A program made the translations under genes and the position numbers. Below are positions 43,345 through 53,416 of a stretch of 64,000 bases of DNA, piece by piece (the stretch's first letter is position 1; every line of letters begins with the position of its first letter). This DNA comes from an uncultured Opitutales bacterium (lineage in GTDB: Bacteria; Verrucomicrobiota; Verrucomicrobiia; Opitutales; Seribacteraceae), in NCBI GenBank assembly GCA_905478775.1, contig CAJQKB010000008.1, forward strand, positions 1 to 64,000, read 5' to 3'. The notes under the pieces were generated by a model. The model was not told the origin of the DNA and ran no database searches. It saw only the letters and a list, made by a program, of their open reading frames with translations.

Positions 43345-44856
43345 ATGACCCGTCCTGTTAGAACTCGAATCGCCCCTTCCCCAACTGGCGCTCCCCATGT
43401 GGGCACAGCCTACATGGCGTTGTTTAATTTAGCTTTTGCTCAAAAGAACCAAGGCAAAATGGTCCTAAGAATAGAAGATACTGACCAGGAACGCTCCACG
43501 GAAGAATCTGAAGATGCAATTCTTCAATCGCTCCAATGGCTCGGGATTAAATGGGATGAAGGACCCGACCGGGGCGGTGATTTTGGGCCTTATCGACAAA
43601 GTGAACGAAAAGATATTCATTCCGAACATGTCCAGCTTTTACTGGATCAGGGGAATGCCTATCCATGCTTTTGCACTGCCGAGCGTTTGAATGAAGTCCG
43701 AGCAAAGCAAATGCAGGCAAAAGAAACTCCAAGATACGACGGACATTGCTTATCATTGAGCAGGGAAGAAGCTCAAAGAAAAATGGACGCAGGGGAAAAG
43801 TATGTGGTTCGCCTAAAAATTCCATCGGAAGGACAATGTACATTTAATGATGAACTTCGCGGAGAAGTGACAATTGACTGGAAACAAATCGACCACCAAG
43901 TTTTACAGAAATCGGACGGTTTTCCAACTTACCACCTTGCCAATGTAGTCGATGATCATTTAATGGAAATTTCTCATGTGATCCGTGGCGAGGAATGGAT
44001 TAGCAGTACGCCAAAGCATATTTTACTGTATGAATATTTCAAATGGGACCCTCCCGTATTTGCACATCTACCCCTTCTGAGAAATCCAGATAAGTCGAAA
44101 CTTTCCAAAAGGAAAAACCCAACGGGAATAAATTATTACCGGGACGCCGGGTATTTACCAGAAGCGATGAGTAATTACCTCGGAATGATGGGGTATACTT
44201 TACCAGATCAACGAGAAATCTTTTCAATAGATGAATTATCCGAAAGTTTTGACATTTCAAGAATGAGTCTGGGCGGACCGATTTTCGATTTGGCTAAACT
44301 AAAATGGCTTAATGGTCGATATCTTCGAGAAAAATTAACTGGTGAGGAAGTGGTAAAACGCTTGCTCGAATGGAAACTTAACCCCGAGTTCCTCGAAAAA
44401 ATTCTTCCCCATGCTCTCCAGAGATTAGAAAATTTTTCTGACTTTATCCCCTTGGCTGGTTTTCTCTTTGATGAACACCCGACCCTTCACTTTTCTTCGC
44501 TCATTGGAAAGATTGAACCAAGTGACGCCAGTAAATTGCTCAAAGTATGTGAATGGGAACTGGAAAAGATAAACTCATGGGATCGGGATAATATTGCACA
44601 GGTTTTTCAAAATATTGCGGAAAAGGAAGAAAAAAAATTAAAGGAAATCCTACCCCTATTCTTCCAGGCAATCAGCGGCAGTAATGTCTCACTCCCCATT
44701 TTTGATTCAATGAATATACTCGGGGTGGATTTGGTTCGTATACGACTTCGAAGAGCTCTTGAATTACTCGCATCTGAAGGAGCCGGACTCAGCAAAAAAG
44801 GACTCAAGTCCTTGGAAAAACAATACCGGATACAATATGGTGACCGAATTAATTAA
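43345..44856 (+). CDS. gltX: Glutamyl-tRNA synthetase
   Basis: This 503-residue class I enzyme charges tRNA-Glu. The HIGH-type motif is APSPTGAPHVGTA (about 8-20), the KMSKS-type motif is KLSKRK (about 252-257), and the anticodon-binding domain is helical from about 330 to the end. The glnS gene follows 40 bases later, so this GltX is likely to be the discriminating form that charges only tRNA-Glu, an inference from context. A hydrophobic 21-codon frame ends in an ATGA overlap with its start. Confidence 0.95.
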   Translation: MTRPVRTRIAPSPTGAPHVGTAYMALFNLAFAQKNQGKMVLRIEDTDQERSTEESEDAILQSLQWLGIKWDEGPDRGGDFGPYRQSERKDIHSEHVQLLLDQGNAYPCFCTAERLNEVRAKQMQAKETPRYDGHCLSLSREEAQRKMDAGEKYVVRLKIPSEGQCTFNDELRGEVTIDWKQIDHQVLQKSDGFPTYHLANVVDDHLMEISHVIRGEEWISSTPKHILLYEYFKWDPPVFAHLPLLRNPDKSKLSKRKNPTGINYYRDAGYLPEAMSNYLGMMGYTLPDQREIFSIDELSESFDISRMSLGGPIFDLAKLKWLNGRYLREKLTGEEVVKRLLEWKLNPEFLEKILPHALQRLENFSDFIPLAGFLFDEHPTLHFSSLIGKIEPSDASKLLKVCEWELEKINSWDRDNIAQVFQNIAEKEEKKLKEILPLFFQAISGSNVSLPIFDSMNILGVDLVRIRLRRALELLASEGAGLSKKGLKSLEKQYRIQYGDRIN

Positions 44857-44895
44857 TATCCGCCCCACTCTTTACATTCCAATTACAATTAATTT

Positions 44896-46581
44896 ATGAG
44901 TTCAGAAAATATTGAAAAAAATCTAGATTTTATTCGCACGCGGGTCAAAGAGGATCAAGAGAGCGGAAAAAACAAAGGTGCAGTCCACACCCGCTTTCCT
45001 CCTGAACCAAATGGTTATTTACACCTCGGACATGCAAAGAGTATTTGTTTGAATTTCGGAATTGCCCAGGAATTTGGTGGTCTTTGTAACCTTAGGCTAG
45101 ATGATACCAATCCGGTGGCAGAGAAGGCTGAATACGCCGAAGCGATAAAGGATGATGTTAAATGGCTGGGTTTCAATTGGGAGGAACGGCTCTTTCACGC
45201 ATCGGATTACTTCGACCAGCTTTTTGAATGGGCCAAGGATTTAATTAAGTCCAATAAAGCATTTGTATGTGACCTTTCTTTTGAAGAGATGAGAAAAGCA
45301 AGGGGGACATTAGTCTCACCGGGAGAACACAGCCCATTTCGTGACCGGACAATCGAGGAAAATCTCGACCTTTTTGAAAAAATGAAAGTGGGTGCTTTTC
45401 CGGAGGGTACAAAAACATTGCGGGTCAAGATTGATATGGCATCTCCCAATATGAATCTCCGCGATCCCGTGATCTACCGAATCATTCATAAAGACCATCC
45501 TAAGACAGGGGATCAGTGGAAAATTTATCCATCTTATGATTTTGCACACGGACAGTCAGATTCAATTGAAGGCATTACCCACTCGCTTTGTACACTTGAA
45601 TTTGAACATCATCGCCCATTATACGATTGGTTTTGTGAGAATTTAAAAATCCACCATCCACAACAGATTGAATTTGCCCGACTCAATCTGACTTATGTGG
45701 TAATGAGTAAGCGTAAAATGCTTCGTCTGGTAGAAGAAGGCCATGTAAGCGGATGGGACGATCCTCGCATGCCCACTCTCCAAGGAATGAGAAGACGTGG
45801 ATTTTCTCCTCAAACAATTCTTGATTTTTCAGAGCGGGTCGGTTTGGCGAAGCGGGAAAATGTCATCGAAGTTGAACTTTTAGAACATTGCTTACGTCAG
45901 GATTTAAATAAAAGAGCTCCCCGAAGACTTGGAGTCTTAAATCCACTCAAACTTACTATCGAAAACTACCCGGACGGTCAGTCCGAAGAGATTGATGCGG
46001 TAAATAACCCCGAAAACCCGGAAGAAGGAACCCGAAAAGTTCCATTTTCCAGTGAACTTTTTATTGATCGTAATGACTTTATGGAAGACCCGCCCAAAAA
46101 GTACTTTCGTTTAGCACCGGGTAAAGAAGTAAGGCTAAAATATGCTTATTATGTAACCTGCAAAGAATTTCTGACAAATGAGGAAGGAGAAATTACTGAA
46201 GTTATATGTACCTATGACCCCGAATCTAGGGGAGGAGACTCCCCCGACGGCAGGAAGGTCAAAGGAACCATTCAGTGGGTAGATGCGAAGACATCTACCC
46301 CCACTCAAGTTCGATTATACGATCGATTATTTTCTGTACCTAATCCTGAAGATACTGAAGATGGAGCAGACTTTACAGAGAACTTAAACCCTGATTCCCT
46401 CCAGGTAATTGATTCATGCCTTACCGAATCGAGTCTTAACGAAATGGAAACTGGACTCCCGTTCCAACTGGAAAGAATTGGCTATTTTTGTAAAGATAAA
46501 GATTCTGTGAGTGCAGGACAACTAATACTTAACCGGACTGTCGCACTACGAGACAGCTGGGGAAAAGCTAACAAATCTTAA
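44896..46581 (+). CDS. glnS: Glutaminyl-tRNA synthetase
   Basis: This 561-residue class I enzyme charges tRNA-Gln directly. The HIGH-type motif is PPEPNGYLHLGHAKS (about 35-49), the KMSKS-type motif is VMSKRKM (about 271-277), and a two-part beta-barrel anticodon-binding domain (about 340-550) follows, as in bacterial GlnRS (about 550). GlnS entered bacteria from eukaryotes, so its presence implies that a GatCAB route is not needed for glutamine. Cotranscribed with gltX. The leader is AT-rich with no ribosome site. Confidence 0.95.
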   Translation: MSSENIEKNLDFIRTRVKEDQESGKNKGAVHTRFPPEPNGYLHLGHAKSICLNFGIAQEFGGLCNLRLDDTNPVAEKAEYAEAIKDDVKWLGFNWEERLFHASDYFDQLFEWAKDLIKSNKAFVCDLSFEEMRKARGTLVSPGEHSPFRDRTIEENLDLFEKMKVGAFPEGTKTLRVKIDMASPNMNLRDPVIYRIIHKDHPKTGDQWKIYPSYDFAHGQSDSIEGITHSLCTLEFEHHRPLYDWFCENLKIHHPQQIEFARLNLTYVVMSKRKMLRLVEEGHVSGWDDPRMPTLQGMRRRGFSPQTILDFSERVGLAKRENVIEVELLEHCLRQDLNKRAPRRLGVLNPLKLTIENYPDGQSEEIDAVNNPENPEEGTRKVPFSSELFIDRNDFMEDPPKKYFRLAPGKEVRLKYAYYVTCKEFLTNEEGEITEVICTYDPESRGGDSPDGRKVKGTIQWVDAKTSTPTQVRLYDRLFSVPNPEDTEDGADFTENLNPDSLQVIDSCLTESSLNEMETGLPFQLERIGYFCKDKDSVSAGQLILNRTVALRDSWGKANKS

Positions 46582-46701
46582 TACTTAAGTAACAATTCAG
46601 CCCTTTTGTGAACTGATTCATGCTTGCCATGATCGAATTATTTGAAAAGATCAAAATTGTTAACTTAACTAACAGCCTAACCAAACAGCCCAAATAAAAT
46701 C

Positions 46702-48267
46702 ATGAGTAATCAAGATTCACAACCTGATATGAAATTGTTTTGGGGGTGCTTTATCGCCCTCATCACAACTGCGTTTGCATTTATAACGAGAGCATTTCTC
46801 GTAAATGCCCAACCTTTTTGGCCCACCACTTTCGGTTTGGATCAAGTTCAAGCACAAGAGTTGTTTGGTGCAGGTATCTGGCCCTTCGCGATTAGTATTA
46901 TCGTTTTCAGTCTAATCATCGATCAAATTGGTTATCGCGCGGCCATGTTTTTCAGCTTTATTTGCTACGCCCTTTACGCAGTCCTTGCGTTCCAGGCGTA
47001 CGGTGTTGTGACAGCGGAAGGTTTATCCGGAGACGCACTGAAGGAGGCACAAGCGAGTGCGTACGACTTGCTCTACATGGGCTCAATCATTTTGGGCTTA
47101 GGGAATGGTACGGTGGAAGCATTTATCAACCCGGTAGTTGCCACTATGTTTAGTAAAGATAAAACAAAATGGCTCAATATTTTGCATGCAGGATGGCCAG
47201 GCGGATTGGTAATCGGTGGGATCTTAACAATCCTCCTTGGAGAACAGGCTGCCGAAGACTGGCGTATCCTGATCTACTTGATTGCGATCCCTGCTGTTAT
47301 TTATCTTGTTATGCTTCTTAAGGCTAGATTCCCAGTTAATGAAAGAGTTTCATCGGGTACCACTTACAAAGAAATGCTTGCTGAGTTTGGTGCGATTGGA
47401 GCTTTGATTGCTGGTTATTTAATCTTTCGTCAGCTAGGTATGGTATTCGGATGGGAAGACAATATGGTCTACGGGCTAACTGCAGTAGCCACCATTGCTT
47501 ATGGACTTTATTGTAAGTCCCTAGGGCGTCCTATTCTGATTTTTATGTGTATCATCATGATTCCATTGGCGACCACTGAGCTCGGAACTGATGGAGCCAT
47601 ATCCGGCTTAATGGAAGAACCCATGAAAGCAGCTGGCCAGCATCCACTTTGGGTACTCATCTATACCTCTGCGATTATGATGATCCTCCGGTTTTGGTTC
47701 GCGGGTCCAATCGTGGCCAAGCTCGGTCCACTCGGTTTGCTTGCAACTTCAGCGGTTTTGGCAATCGCCGGTTTATATCTTCTCAGCACAGCCTCTGGAT
47801 TGGTAATGGTTTTTGCCTGTGCCACCCTTTATGGATTTGGTAAAACTTTCTTCTGGCCGACCACTCTTGGTGTTGTTTCGGAGCAGTGTCCAAAAGGCGG
47901 TGCTCTTACTCTTAACGCGATTGCAGGTATTGGTATGCTCGCAGTGGGGATCTTAGGAGGTCCAGTCATCGGAAAATTAACCGAAGATTCAATAAAAATT
48001 TCTGTAGAGGAAGCATCTTCTGTTGAAACCTACCAATCAATCTCCAAGGATAGCACTTACTTCTTGGGTGATTATACTGCCGTAGATAATGAAAAGGTGG
48101 GAAAACTTGCTAGTGAAAAGAAAGCTGAAGTGGAAGAAAGTATTCAAAAAGGAAAACAAGGCTCACTCAAGAGTGTTGCTATCTTTCCTTTCTTTATGCT
48201 CATTTGCTATATCGTTTTAATTATGTATTTCAAAAACAGGGGCGGTTATAAACCGGTTGAATTGTAA
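46702..48267 (+). CDS. MFS transporter (PVC sugar-transporter type)
   Basis: This is a 521-residue inner-membrane transporter with about 12 hydrophobic spans. The first span (MKLFWGCFIALITTAFAFI) and the NAQPFWPTTFGLDQVQAQ turn match a family that in PVC bacteria sits beside Gfo/Idh/MocA oxidoreductases. An extra hydrophilic loop of about 70 residues (about 425-490, ending KAEVEESIQKGKQG) separates the last two helices. It likely imports a sugar or sugar derivative. An intrinsic terminator follows. Confidence 0.82.
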   Translation: MSNQDSQPDMKLFWGCFIALITTAFAFITRAFLVNAQPFWPTTFGLDQVQAQELFGAGIWPFAISIIVFSLIIDQIGYRAAMFFSFICYALYAVLAFQAYGVVTAEGLSGDALKEAQASAYDLLYMGSIILGLGNGTVEAFINPVVATMFSKDKTKWLNILHAGWPGGLVIGGILTILLGEQAAEDWRILIYLIAIPAVIYLVMLLKARFPVNERVSSGTTYKEMLAEFGAIGALIAGYLIFRQLGMVFGWEDNMVYGLTAVATIAYGLYCKSLGRPILIFMCIIMIPLATTELGTDGAISGLMEEPMKAAGQHPLWVLIYTSAIMMILRFWFAGPIVAKLGPLGLLATSAVLAIAGLYLLSTASGLVMVFACATLYGFGKTFFWPTTLGVVSEQCPKGGALTLNAIAGIGMLAVGILGGPVIGKLTEDSIKISVEEASSVETYQSISKDSTYFLGDYTAVDNEKVGKLASEKKAEVEESIQKGKQGSLKSVAIFPFFMLICYIVLIMYFKNRGGYKPVEL

Positions 48268-48292
48268 AATTTCTTTTCATTTAACTTTACAA

Positions 48293-48325
48293 GAAAAGCC
48301 ATATCCTTTGGGATATGGTTTTTTT
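48293..48325 (+). terminator. Intrinsic terminator after the MFS gene
   Basis: CCATATCC (48299-48306) and GGATATGG (48311-48318) form a perfect eight-base stem with a TTTG loop, and seven T follow. A-U pairs can extend the stem outward. It sits 31 bases after the MFS stop. Confidence 0.9.
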
Positions 48326-48369
48326 GTTTCTCCCACCCTTTAATTAACTAAACTTATATATATAAAATT

Positions 48370-49542
48370 ATGGCTACAAAAAAACCATTACGTATTGGAC
48401 TAATTGGCTACGGATTCATGGGAAGAACCCATTCGAATGCATTTCGTAAGGTACCCAATTTCTTCGATTTAAAATATGAACCTCAACTTGCCGCGGTTTG
48501 CGCTCGTAATAAAGACCGTGCCGAAGCATTTGCCTCCCAATGGGGATACGAATCAGTTGAAACTGATTGGCGGAAACTCATTGATCGTGACGATATTGAT
48601 GTAATTGACATCGCAGCACCCAATAATGTACACCACGAAATTGCAATCGCTGCCGCCAAAGCAGGGAAGGCCATTCTTTGTGAAAAACCACTCGCACTTG
48701 ATTGTAAGGAAGGCGAGGAAATGGTTCGTGAAGTCGAAAAGGCAAAAGTTCCCAATATGGTCTGGTATAACTACCGCCGTGTACCAGCTGTTTCACTCGC
48801 GAAAAACATGATCGAAGAAGGTCGTTTAGGGAAAATTTATCATTACCGCTCGAACTTCCTTCAAGACTGGACCATTAATACCGATCTCCCCCAAGGAGGA
48901 GAAGGCTTGTGGAGATTAGATGCGAAGGTGGCCGGTAGTGGAGTCACTGGTGATCTTCTTGCCCATTGCATTGACACTGCTATCTGGTTGAATGGTCCGA
49001 TTGTTGAAGTCAGTGCAATGACTGAGACTTTTGTGAAGGAACGCGTTCATGCCAAGACGGGAAAGAAGCAAAAGGTCACGATTGATGATGCCTGTGCATT
49101 TCTTGCTCGCTTTGCTAATGGATCGCTCGCAATTTTTGAATCGACCCGTTATGCACGCGGTCACAAAGCATTGTATACTCTTGAAATCAATGGTGCAGAT
49201 GGCTCCCTTGCTTGGGATCTACACGATTTACACCGTCTTGAATATTATGATTACGACAAAGAGGATCCTAAGACACGTGGTTGGCGTTCCATTCATGTAA
49301 GTGATAACGGCGGTGAGCATCCCTACATGGATAAATGGTGGGTTCCTGGTCTAAATATCGGCTACGAGCATAGTTTCATCAATCAATTCGCAGATTTCGT
49401 GGAAGGATATGGTTCCCGTAAAAAACGTCCACTTCGTCCGGATTTTAGAGACGCATTGGAAACCCAGTATATCTGCGAAGCAGTATTGGATTCTGCCAAA
49501 TCTGGTCGTTGGAAAAAAGTGGGAAAAATCAAAGCAAAGTGA
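48370..49542 (+). CDS. Gfo/Idh/MocA family oxidoreductase
   Basis: This is a 390-residue NAD(P)-dependent sugar dehydrogenase-like enzyme. The Rossmann loop is [12 protein letters not shown] (9-20), [12 protein letters not shown] (about 79-90) is the second landmark, and EKPLALD (about 104-110) holds the catalytic Lys. The [16 protein letters not shown] segment (about 195-210) has the conserved Asp and His of the C-terminal domain. Many such enzymes oxidise inositols or sugars. It lies between terminators, so it is a single-gene unit, probably serving the MFS transporter before it. Confidence 0.9.
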   Translation: MATKKPLRIGLIGYGFMGRTHSNAFRKVPNFFDLKYEPQLAAVCARNKDRAEAFASQWGYESVETDWRKLIDRDDIDVIDIAAPNNVHHEIAIAAAKAGKAILCEKPLALDCKEGEEMVREVEKAKVPNMVWYNYRRVPAVSLAKNMIEEGRLGKIYHYRSNFLQDWTINTDLPQGGEGLWRLDAKVAGSGVTGDLLAHCIDTAIWLNGPIVEVSAMTETFVKERVHAKTGKKQKVTIDDACAFLARFANGSLAIFESTRYARGHKALYTLEINGADGSLAWDLHDLHRLEYYDYDKEDPKTRGWRSIHVSDNGGEHPYMDKWWVPGLNIGYEHSFINQFADFVEGYGSRKKRPLRPDFRDALETQYICEAVLDSAKSGRWKKVGKIKAK

Positions 49543-49566
49543 TTAAAACCATCAAACTTTAACTGA

Positions 49567-49600
49567 GAAGGAGTCACTAAGGTGACTCCTTCTTTGTTTT
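49567..49600 (+). terminator. Intrinsic terminator after the oxidoreductase gene
   Basis: GAAGGAGTCAC (49567-49577) and GTGACTCCTTC (49582-49592) form a perfect 11-base stem with a TAAG loop, and TTTGTTTTT follows. It lies 25 bases after the stop and is the strongest terminator seen in the window. Confidence 0.93.
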
Positions 49601-49664
49601 TAAATATGCAATGGGAATCGAATTTATTGTTGCCCTTCATTTAATGAGCTAAAAACTTTACAGT

Positions 49665-50897
49665 ATGAAATCGTTATTATTTAGTCTCTTGATACTTACC
49701 TGTTTTTCATTTTCTCTTTGGTCGGTCGATTGGCCTTCCTGGCGTGGAGAAAATCGAACAGGAGTGACAATGGAAAAGGGCCTTCTTCAAGATTGGCCCG
49801 AGGGCGGACCGAAAAAAATGTGGACCGTGAATGATGCCGGACTCGGATACTCAGGTGTTACTGTGCAAGCGGGCTCACTTTACACAATGGGTGCGTTCGA
49901 TAAAAAAGAAATGCTACTTGCCTATAATTCATCTTCAGGAGAAAAATTATGGGAAGTTCATGTGGGTGAACTTCTTACAAATGGATGGGGGGATGGACCG
50001 AGGATGAGTCCCACTATTTCGAATGGTAAAATTTATGCCCTGGGAGCAAGAGGAAACTTACTATGTGTTCTGGCGAAAAATGGTAAGCAAGTTTGGAAAA
50101 AAAGCTTAGTTGATGACCTCGGTGGAAAAGTCCCCGGGTGGGGGTACACAGAATCTGTATTAGTCGACCAAGGGAAAGTAATTTGTACCCCCGGAGGGAA
50201 AGACGGAGCAATTGCCGCCCTCGATGCAGATTCAGGAAGGACTATTTGGAGGACAAAAAGTTTCACTGATGGAGCCCAGTACTCTTCCCCCATTTCAATC
50301 ATGCACCAGGGCAAAAAACAATATGTTCAACTAGTTATGAAAAACATTGTGGGGATTGACCCCGGAAATGGATCTGTCTTATGGAAGTCAAAATGGCCGG
50401 GAAAGGTGGCAGTAATTCCAACCCCCATTTTTAGTAATGGCCATGTATATGTTACCTCCGGATATGGAGTGGGGTGTAAATTAGTAAAATTAGGCGATAA
50501 CTATCCGACCAATGTTTATGAAAATAAAGTAATGAAAAACCATCATGGCGGAGTAATTAAAGTCGGAGAGCACCTGTACGGTTATTCAGACGGAGTGGGT
50601 TGGGCATGCCAGGATTTCAAGACTGGTGAATTAATATGGAATGAAAAAAAAGCACTGGGAAAAGGTGCGATCGCCTATGCAGATAACCGACTTTACTGCC
50701 AAGGAGAAGGAGATGGCAGACTGATACTGATAGATGCAAGTCCAACAGGATGGAAAACACATGGTGAGTTTACCATTTCTCCACAAACTAAGAAAAGAAA
50801 CCCCAAGGGAAGAATTTGGACACACCCTGTAATTTGTGATGGAAAGTTATATCTTCGCGATCAGGAATATATCCTGTGCTATGATATTAAAAATTAG
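49665..50897 (+). CDS. Secreted PQQ-type beta-propeller protein
   Basis: This is a 410-residue exported protein with a signal peptide (about 1-20) and the DWPSWRGENRTG opening common to PVC PQQ-like propellers. Repeated blade motifs include GSLYTMG, GEKLWEVHV, GKIYALG and GQVWKKS-like units through the whole chain (about eight). It belongs to the same group as the protein at 13-14 kb but is distinct in sequence. A catalytic cofactor cannot be confirmed. It converges on sufT with a short gap. Confidence 0.82.
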   Translation: MKSLLFSLLILTCFSFSLWSVDWPSWRGENRTGVTMEKGLLQDWPEGGPKKMWTVNDAGLGYSGVTVQAGSLYTMGAFDKKEMLLAYNSSSGEKLWEVHVGELLTNGWGDGPRMSPTISNGKIYALGARGNLLCVLAKNGKQVWKKSLVDDLGGKVPGWGYTESVLVDQGKVICTPGGKDGAIAALDADSGRTIWRTKSFTDGAQYSSPISIMHQGKKQYVQLVMKNIVGIDPGNGSVLWKSKWPGKVAVIPTPIFSNGHVYVTSGYGVGCKLVKLGDNYPTNVYENKVMKNHHGGVIKVGEHLYGYSDGVGWACQDFKTGELIWNEKKALGKGAIAYADNRLYCQGEGDGRLILIDASPTGWKTHGEFTISPQTKKRNPKGRIWTHPVICDGKLYLRDQEYILCYDIKN

Positions 50898-50907
50898 TCC
50901 GAGAAAA

Positions 50908-51453
50908 TTATTCTAATCCGAGCACTTTTTTTCCTTCTTCTGACATCATTCTAGGATTCCAGGCTGGTTCCCATACGATATCGACAGTCACTTCATTGAC
51001 TTGAGGGAGGCTTTCAATTCTAGTTTTGGCATCTTCCGCGATTACCGGCCCCATACCACATCCCTGTGCGGTTAAAGTCATCTTTACCTCGACGATCCTA
51101 CTGTCTTCTTCTCCACTTATTTTGAGATCATACACTAAGCCTAAGTCGACAATATTAACCGGAATCTCAGGGTCATAACATCCTCTCAATGCATCCCATA
51201 CCACCTCCACGCTAAAGGGCTTCTCGCTCGATTCTACTACTCTCTCCGCGGTAACCTCCTTTTTAATCTCTTCCCCAAGTGCCGAAAGTTCGCCCTCCCC
51301 CACCCGATACATTCCATTGGCATCGCGTAGAGTGACAGACCCTCCTAAAGACTGGGCAATGCTGTAGGTGACTCCCTCGGCAAGAGTAACTTCATCCCCG
51401 GCGGGTATAATAGTGGCAAGACAATTTTTGACTAGTGTGACTTCTTTTTTCAT
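50908..51453 (-). CDS. sufT: SufT-type Fe-S assembly protein (MIP18/DUF59)
   Basis: This is a 181-residue cytosolic protein. A SufT-specific N-terminal part (about 1-72) starts VTLVKNCLATIIPAGDEVTL, and the MIP18/DUF59 domain (about 80-165) contains CYDPEIPVNIVDLGLVYDL and the TAQGCGMGPVIAEDAKTRI motif with the conserved Cys. SufT helps mature Fe-S enzymes. The rest of a suf operon is not in the window. It follows sppA by 27 bases. Confidence 0.9.
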   Translation of the reverse strand: MKKEVTLVKNCLATIIPAGDEVTLAEGVTYSIAQSLGGSVTLRDANGMYRVGEGELSALGEEIKKEVTAERVVESSEKPFSVEVVWDALRGCYDPEIPVNIVDLGLVYDLKISGEEDSRIVEVKMTLTAQGCGMGPVIAEDAKTRIESLPQVNEVTVDIVWEPAWNPRMMSEEGKKVLGLE

Positions 51454-51480
51454 AGGTGGATTAATAAAGTTAAATATGAA

Positions 51481-53328
51481 TTATTGTGAAAAACCAAAAC
51501 CTCCACGATACCAGGGAAGAATTGAGTAGGAATGCCTGGGGTCGTTTAAAGATTCTATTTGTTTAATAAAACCCTTCATTTCTTTTACCGTGCGAAGAAA
51601 TGGAGAATCGTGTGCAGAACCATTCATCCTGAATGATTGAACATCGAAGATTTCTGTAATGGTATCCATTGGATTTCGAAGTGCAGGAAACTCAACGATT
51701 TCATACTCATCCACTCCGGATAGTGCCACCCCATGAGCAATTGCTTCTTTCAATCCACCCAGTTCGTCAATCAAACCTAGTTCTAGTGCATCTACCCCCA
51801 TCCAAACACGACCCTGGGCAATCTCGGCAACTCGGCTTGCATTAATGTCTCTATTGGAGCTGACTAAATTAATAAAACGATCATAGATTCGACCCACATA
51901 TTGTTGAACAATACTTAATTCATCGGAAGTTTTCGGTCGGGATACACCCATTAAATCTGCTGATTGATGTGTTTTCACCACATCCCAATGAAGACTGAAA
52001 TTTTTCATTAGATCCTTTACATTAGGCAACAATCCAAACACTCCAATCGAACCAGTAATCGTCTGTTCATGGGCAAATATCCTGTCCGAATCCATCGCAA
52101 CCCAATATCCGCCAGAAGCTGCAACTGACCCCATGGAAACTACAATGGGCAATCCTCCAGCCCGGGCACGAGAAAGTTCGCTCAAAATTGCATCCGAGCC
52201 AGAGACACTTCCACCAGGACTATTGACCCGTAAGATAATGGCCTTGTAATCGTCATCTCTTGCAATTTCACGAATGCGCTGGGCAATTTCATCTCCTCCC
52301 ACAGTCGAGCCATCGTCTCCCCCCCCCTCCACAATAGTACCTTCAATATAAACAAGGGCGAGCTTGGCTTCGACAATTTCCGGGGAAGAATCTTTTTCTA
52401 AAGTAGAGGAAGAACGATCCACATAATCGATAAGATCAACATGGGCATATTCCTCCGAATCTTCATCTTCCACCCCTAATTTCAATAGAGTGTCTAACAT
52501 TTTCCCATGAGGAGTGATAAAATCGATCAATCCTTTTTCTTTGCAAGACTCAGGGGAGAAAAGAAAGGTTTGATTCTGTTCCATGACTAATTCCTCTTTT
52601 TCAATACCGCGATGCAGAGAAATTGTGTTTAAATAGTTAGTCCAGCGTAGTTCCAATAAACGAGCAATCTGCATTCGGTTCTCCTCACTGAATTGGGTCG
52701 AGATAAAGGGCTCAACTGCACCTTTGAATTCTCCTACCCGAACAACTTGGACTCCCACTCCATACCTCTCAAAAGCTTCTCCAAAGAAGACCTGTTCATT
52801 CGCTAATCCATTTAAAATTAATGTTCCACTTGGGTTCATGTGTAATTCATCACAAATTGAATATACTAAATAATCCAACTGCGATGGGGCGGAGAAAAAG
52901 CCGAGAATTCGCTTCTCTGTTTTCTTGAAATCCTTAAGCCCCTGAATCAATTCGTGAATTGCCGAGTACCCACACCCATAGGCATCAGGTCTAAAGCTTC
53001 CCTTGACAAAAATCCCTGTAATTTTGGGATCGGTCTGTGCTTTTTCGATTGCATCGAGAACTTCCTTCAAATGAAAACTGGGCGGTTTTCGCTCGTCGGT
53101 AATCGCTTCTTTAGTAATGTCCTCAAGGCTCAATTCGGACGGGCGATCAGTCAAATTCATAGAAAGATCGAGAACCAAGTAAGAACCCTTCACTGCTTCC
53201 GGTTTGTCTTTATCCAATAATGCGGAAAAAATAGCCTCAAATAAGAACAGGGAGATTAACAAAAATAGAATGGTCGACACAAAGGTGACCGCCATTCTTT
53301 TCAATACATCTTTTAAAAATTTTTTCAT
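51481..53328 (-). CDS. sppA: Signal peptide peptidase SppA (67K type)
   Basis: This is a 615-residue inner-membrane serine protease with an N-terminal anchor (about 13-35) and two ClpP-like halves, as in the long SppA type. The second half holds the nucleophile in SMGSVAASGGYWVA (about 403-416) and the flanking EQTITGSIGVFG segment. The first half carries the lysine that completes the Ser-Lys dyad of the family. It degrades leftover signal peptides. I chose the ATG at 53328, because the upstream part of the frame reads into the divergent gene. Confidence 0.9.
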   Translation of the reverse strand: MKKFLKDVLKRMAVTFVSTILFLLISLFLFEAIFSALLDKDKPEAVKGSYLVLDLSMNLTDRPSELSLEDITKEAITDERKPPSFHLKEVLDAIEKAQTDPKITGIFVKGSFRPDAYGCGYSAIHELIQGLKDFKKTEKRILGFFSAPSQLDYLVYSICDELHMNPSGTLILNGLANEQVFFGEAFERYGVGVQVVRVGEFKGAVEPFISTQFSEENRMQIARLLELRWTNYLNTISLHRGIEKEELVMEQNQTFLFSPESCKEKGLIDFITPHGKMLDTLLKLGVEDEDSEEYAHVDLIDYVDRSSSTLEKDSSPEIVEAKLALVYIEGTIVEGGGDDGSTVGGDEIAQRIREIARDDDYKAIILRVNSPGGSVSGSDAILSELSRARAGGLPIVVSMGSVAASGGYWVAMDSDRIFAHEQTITGSIGVFGLLPNVKDLMKNFSLHWDVVKTHQSADLMGVSRPKTSDELSIVQQYVGRIYDRFINLVSSNRDINASRVAEIAQGRVWMGVDALELGLIDELGGLKEAIAHGVALSGVDEYEIVEFPALRNPMDTITEIFDVQSFRMNGSAHDSPFLRTVKEMKGFIKQIESLNDPRHSYSILPWYRGGFGFSQ

Positions 53329-53416
53329 ATAACTTTCGCAAGAAAACACCTCTTTTTGACGAAGGTCGAAGAAAAACTTTGCCTGTATCGAAAAAAGAAC
53401 ACATTTATTCTTGGGT

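Noticed and set aside
46620-46697. 25-codon frame ending four bases before the MFS gene
   Set aside because: It has no ribosome site or known features and could be a chance frame. A leader peptide cannot be shown.
53411-53416. TTG start for the conserved unknown protein
   Set aside because: An ATG six bases later gives a more normal start, and no ribosome site supports the TTG.
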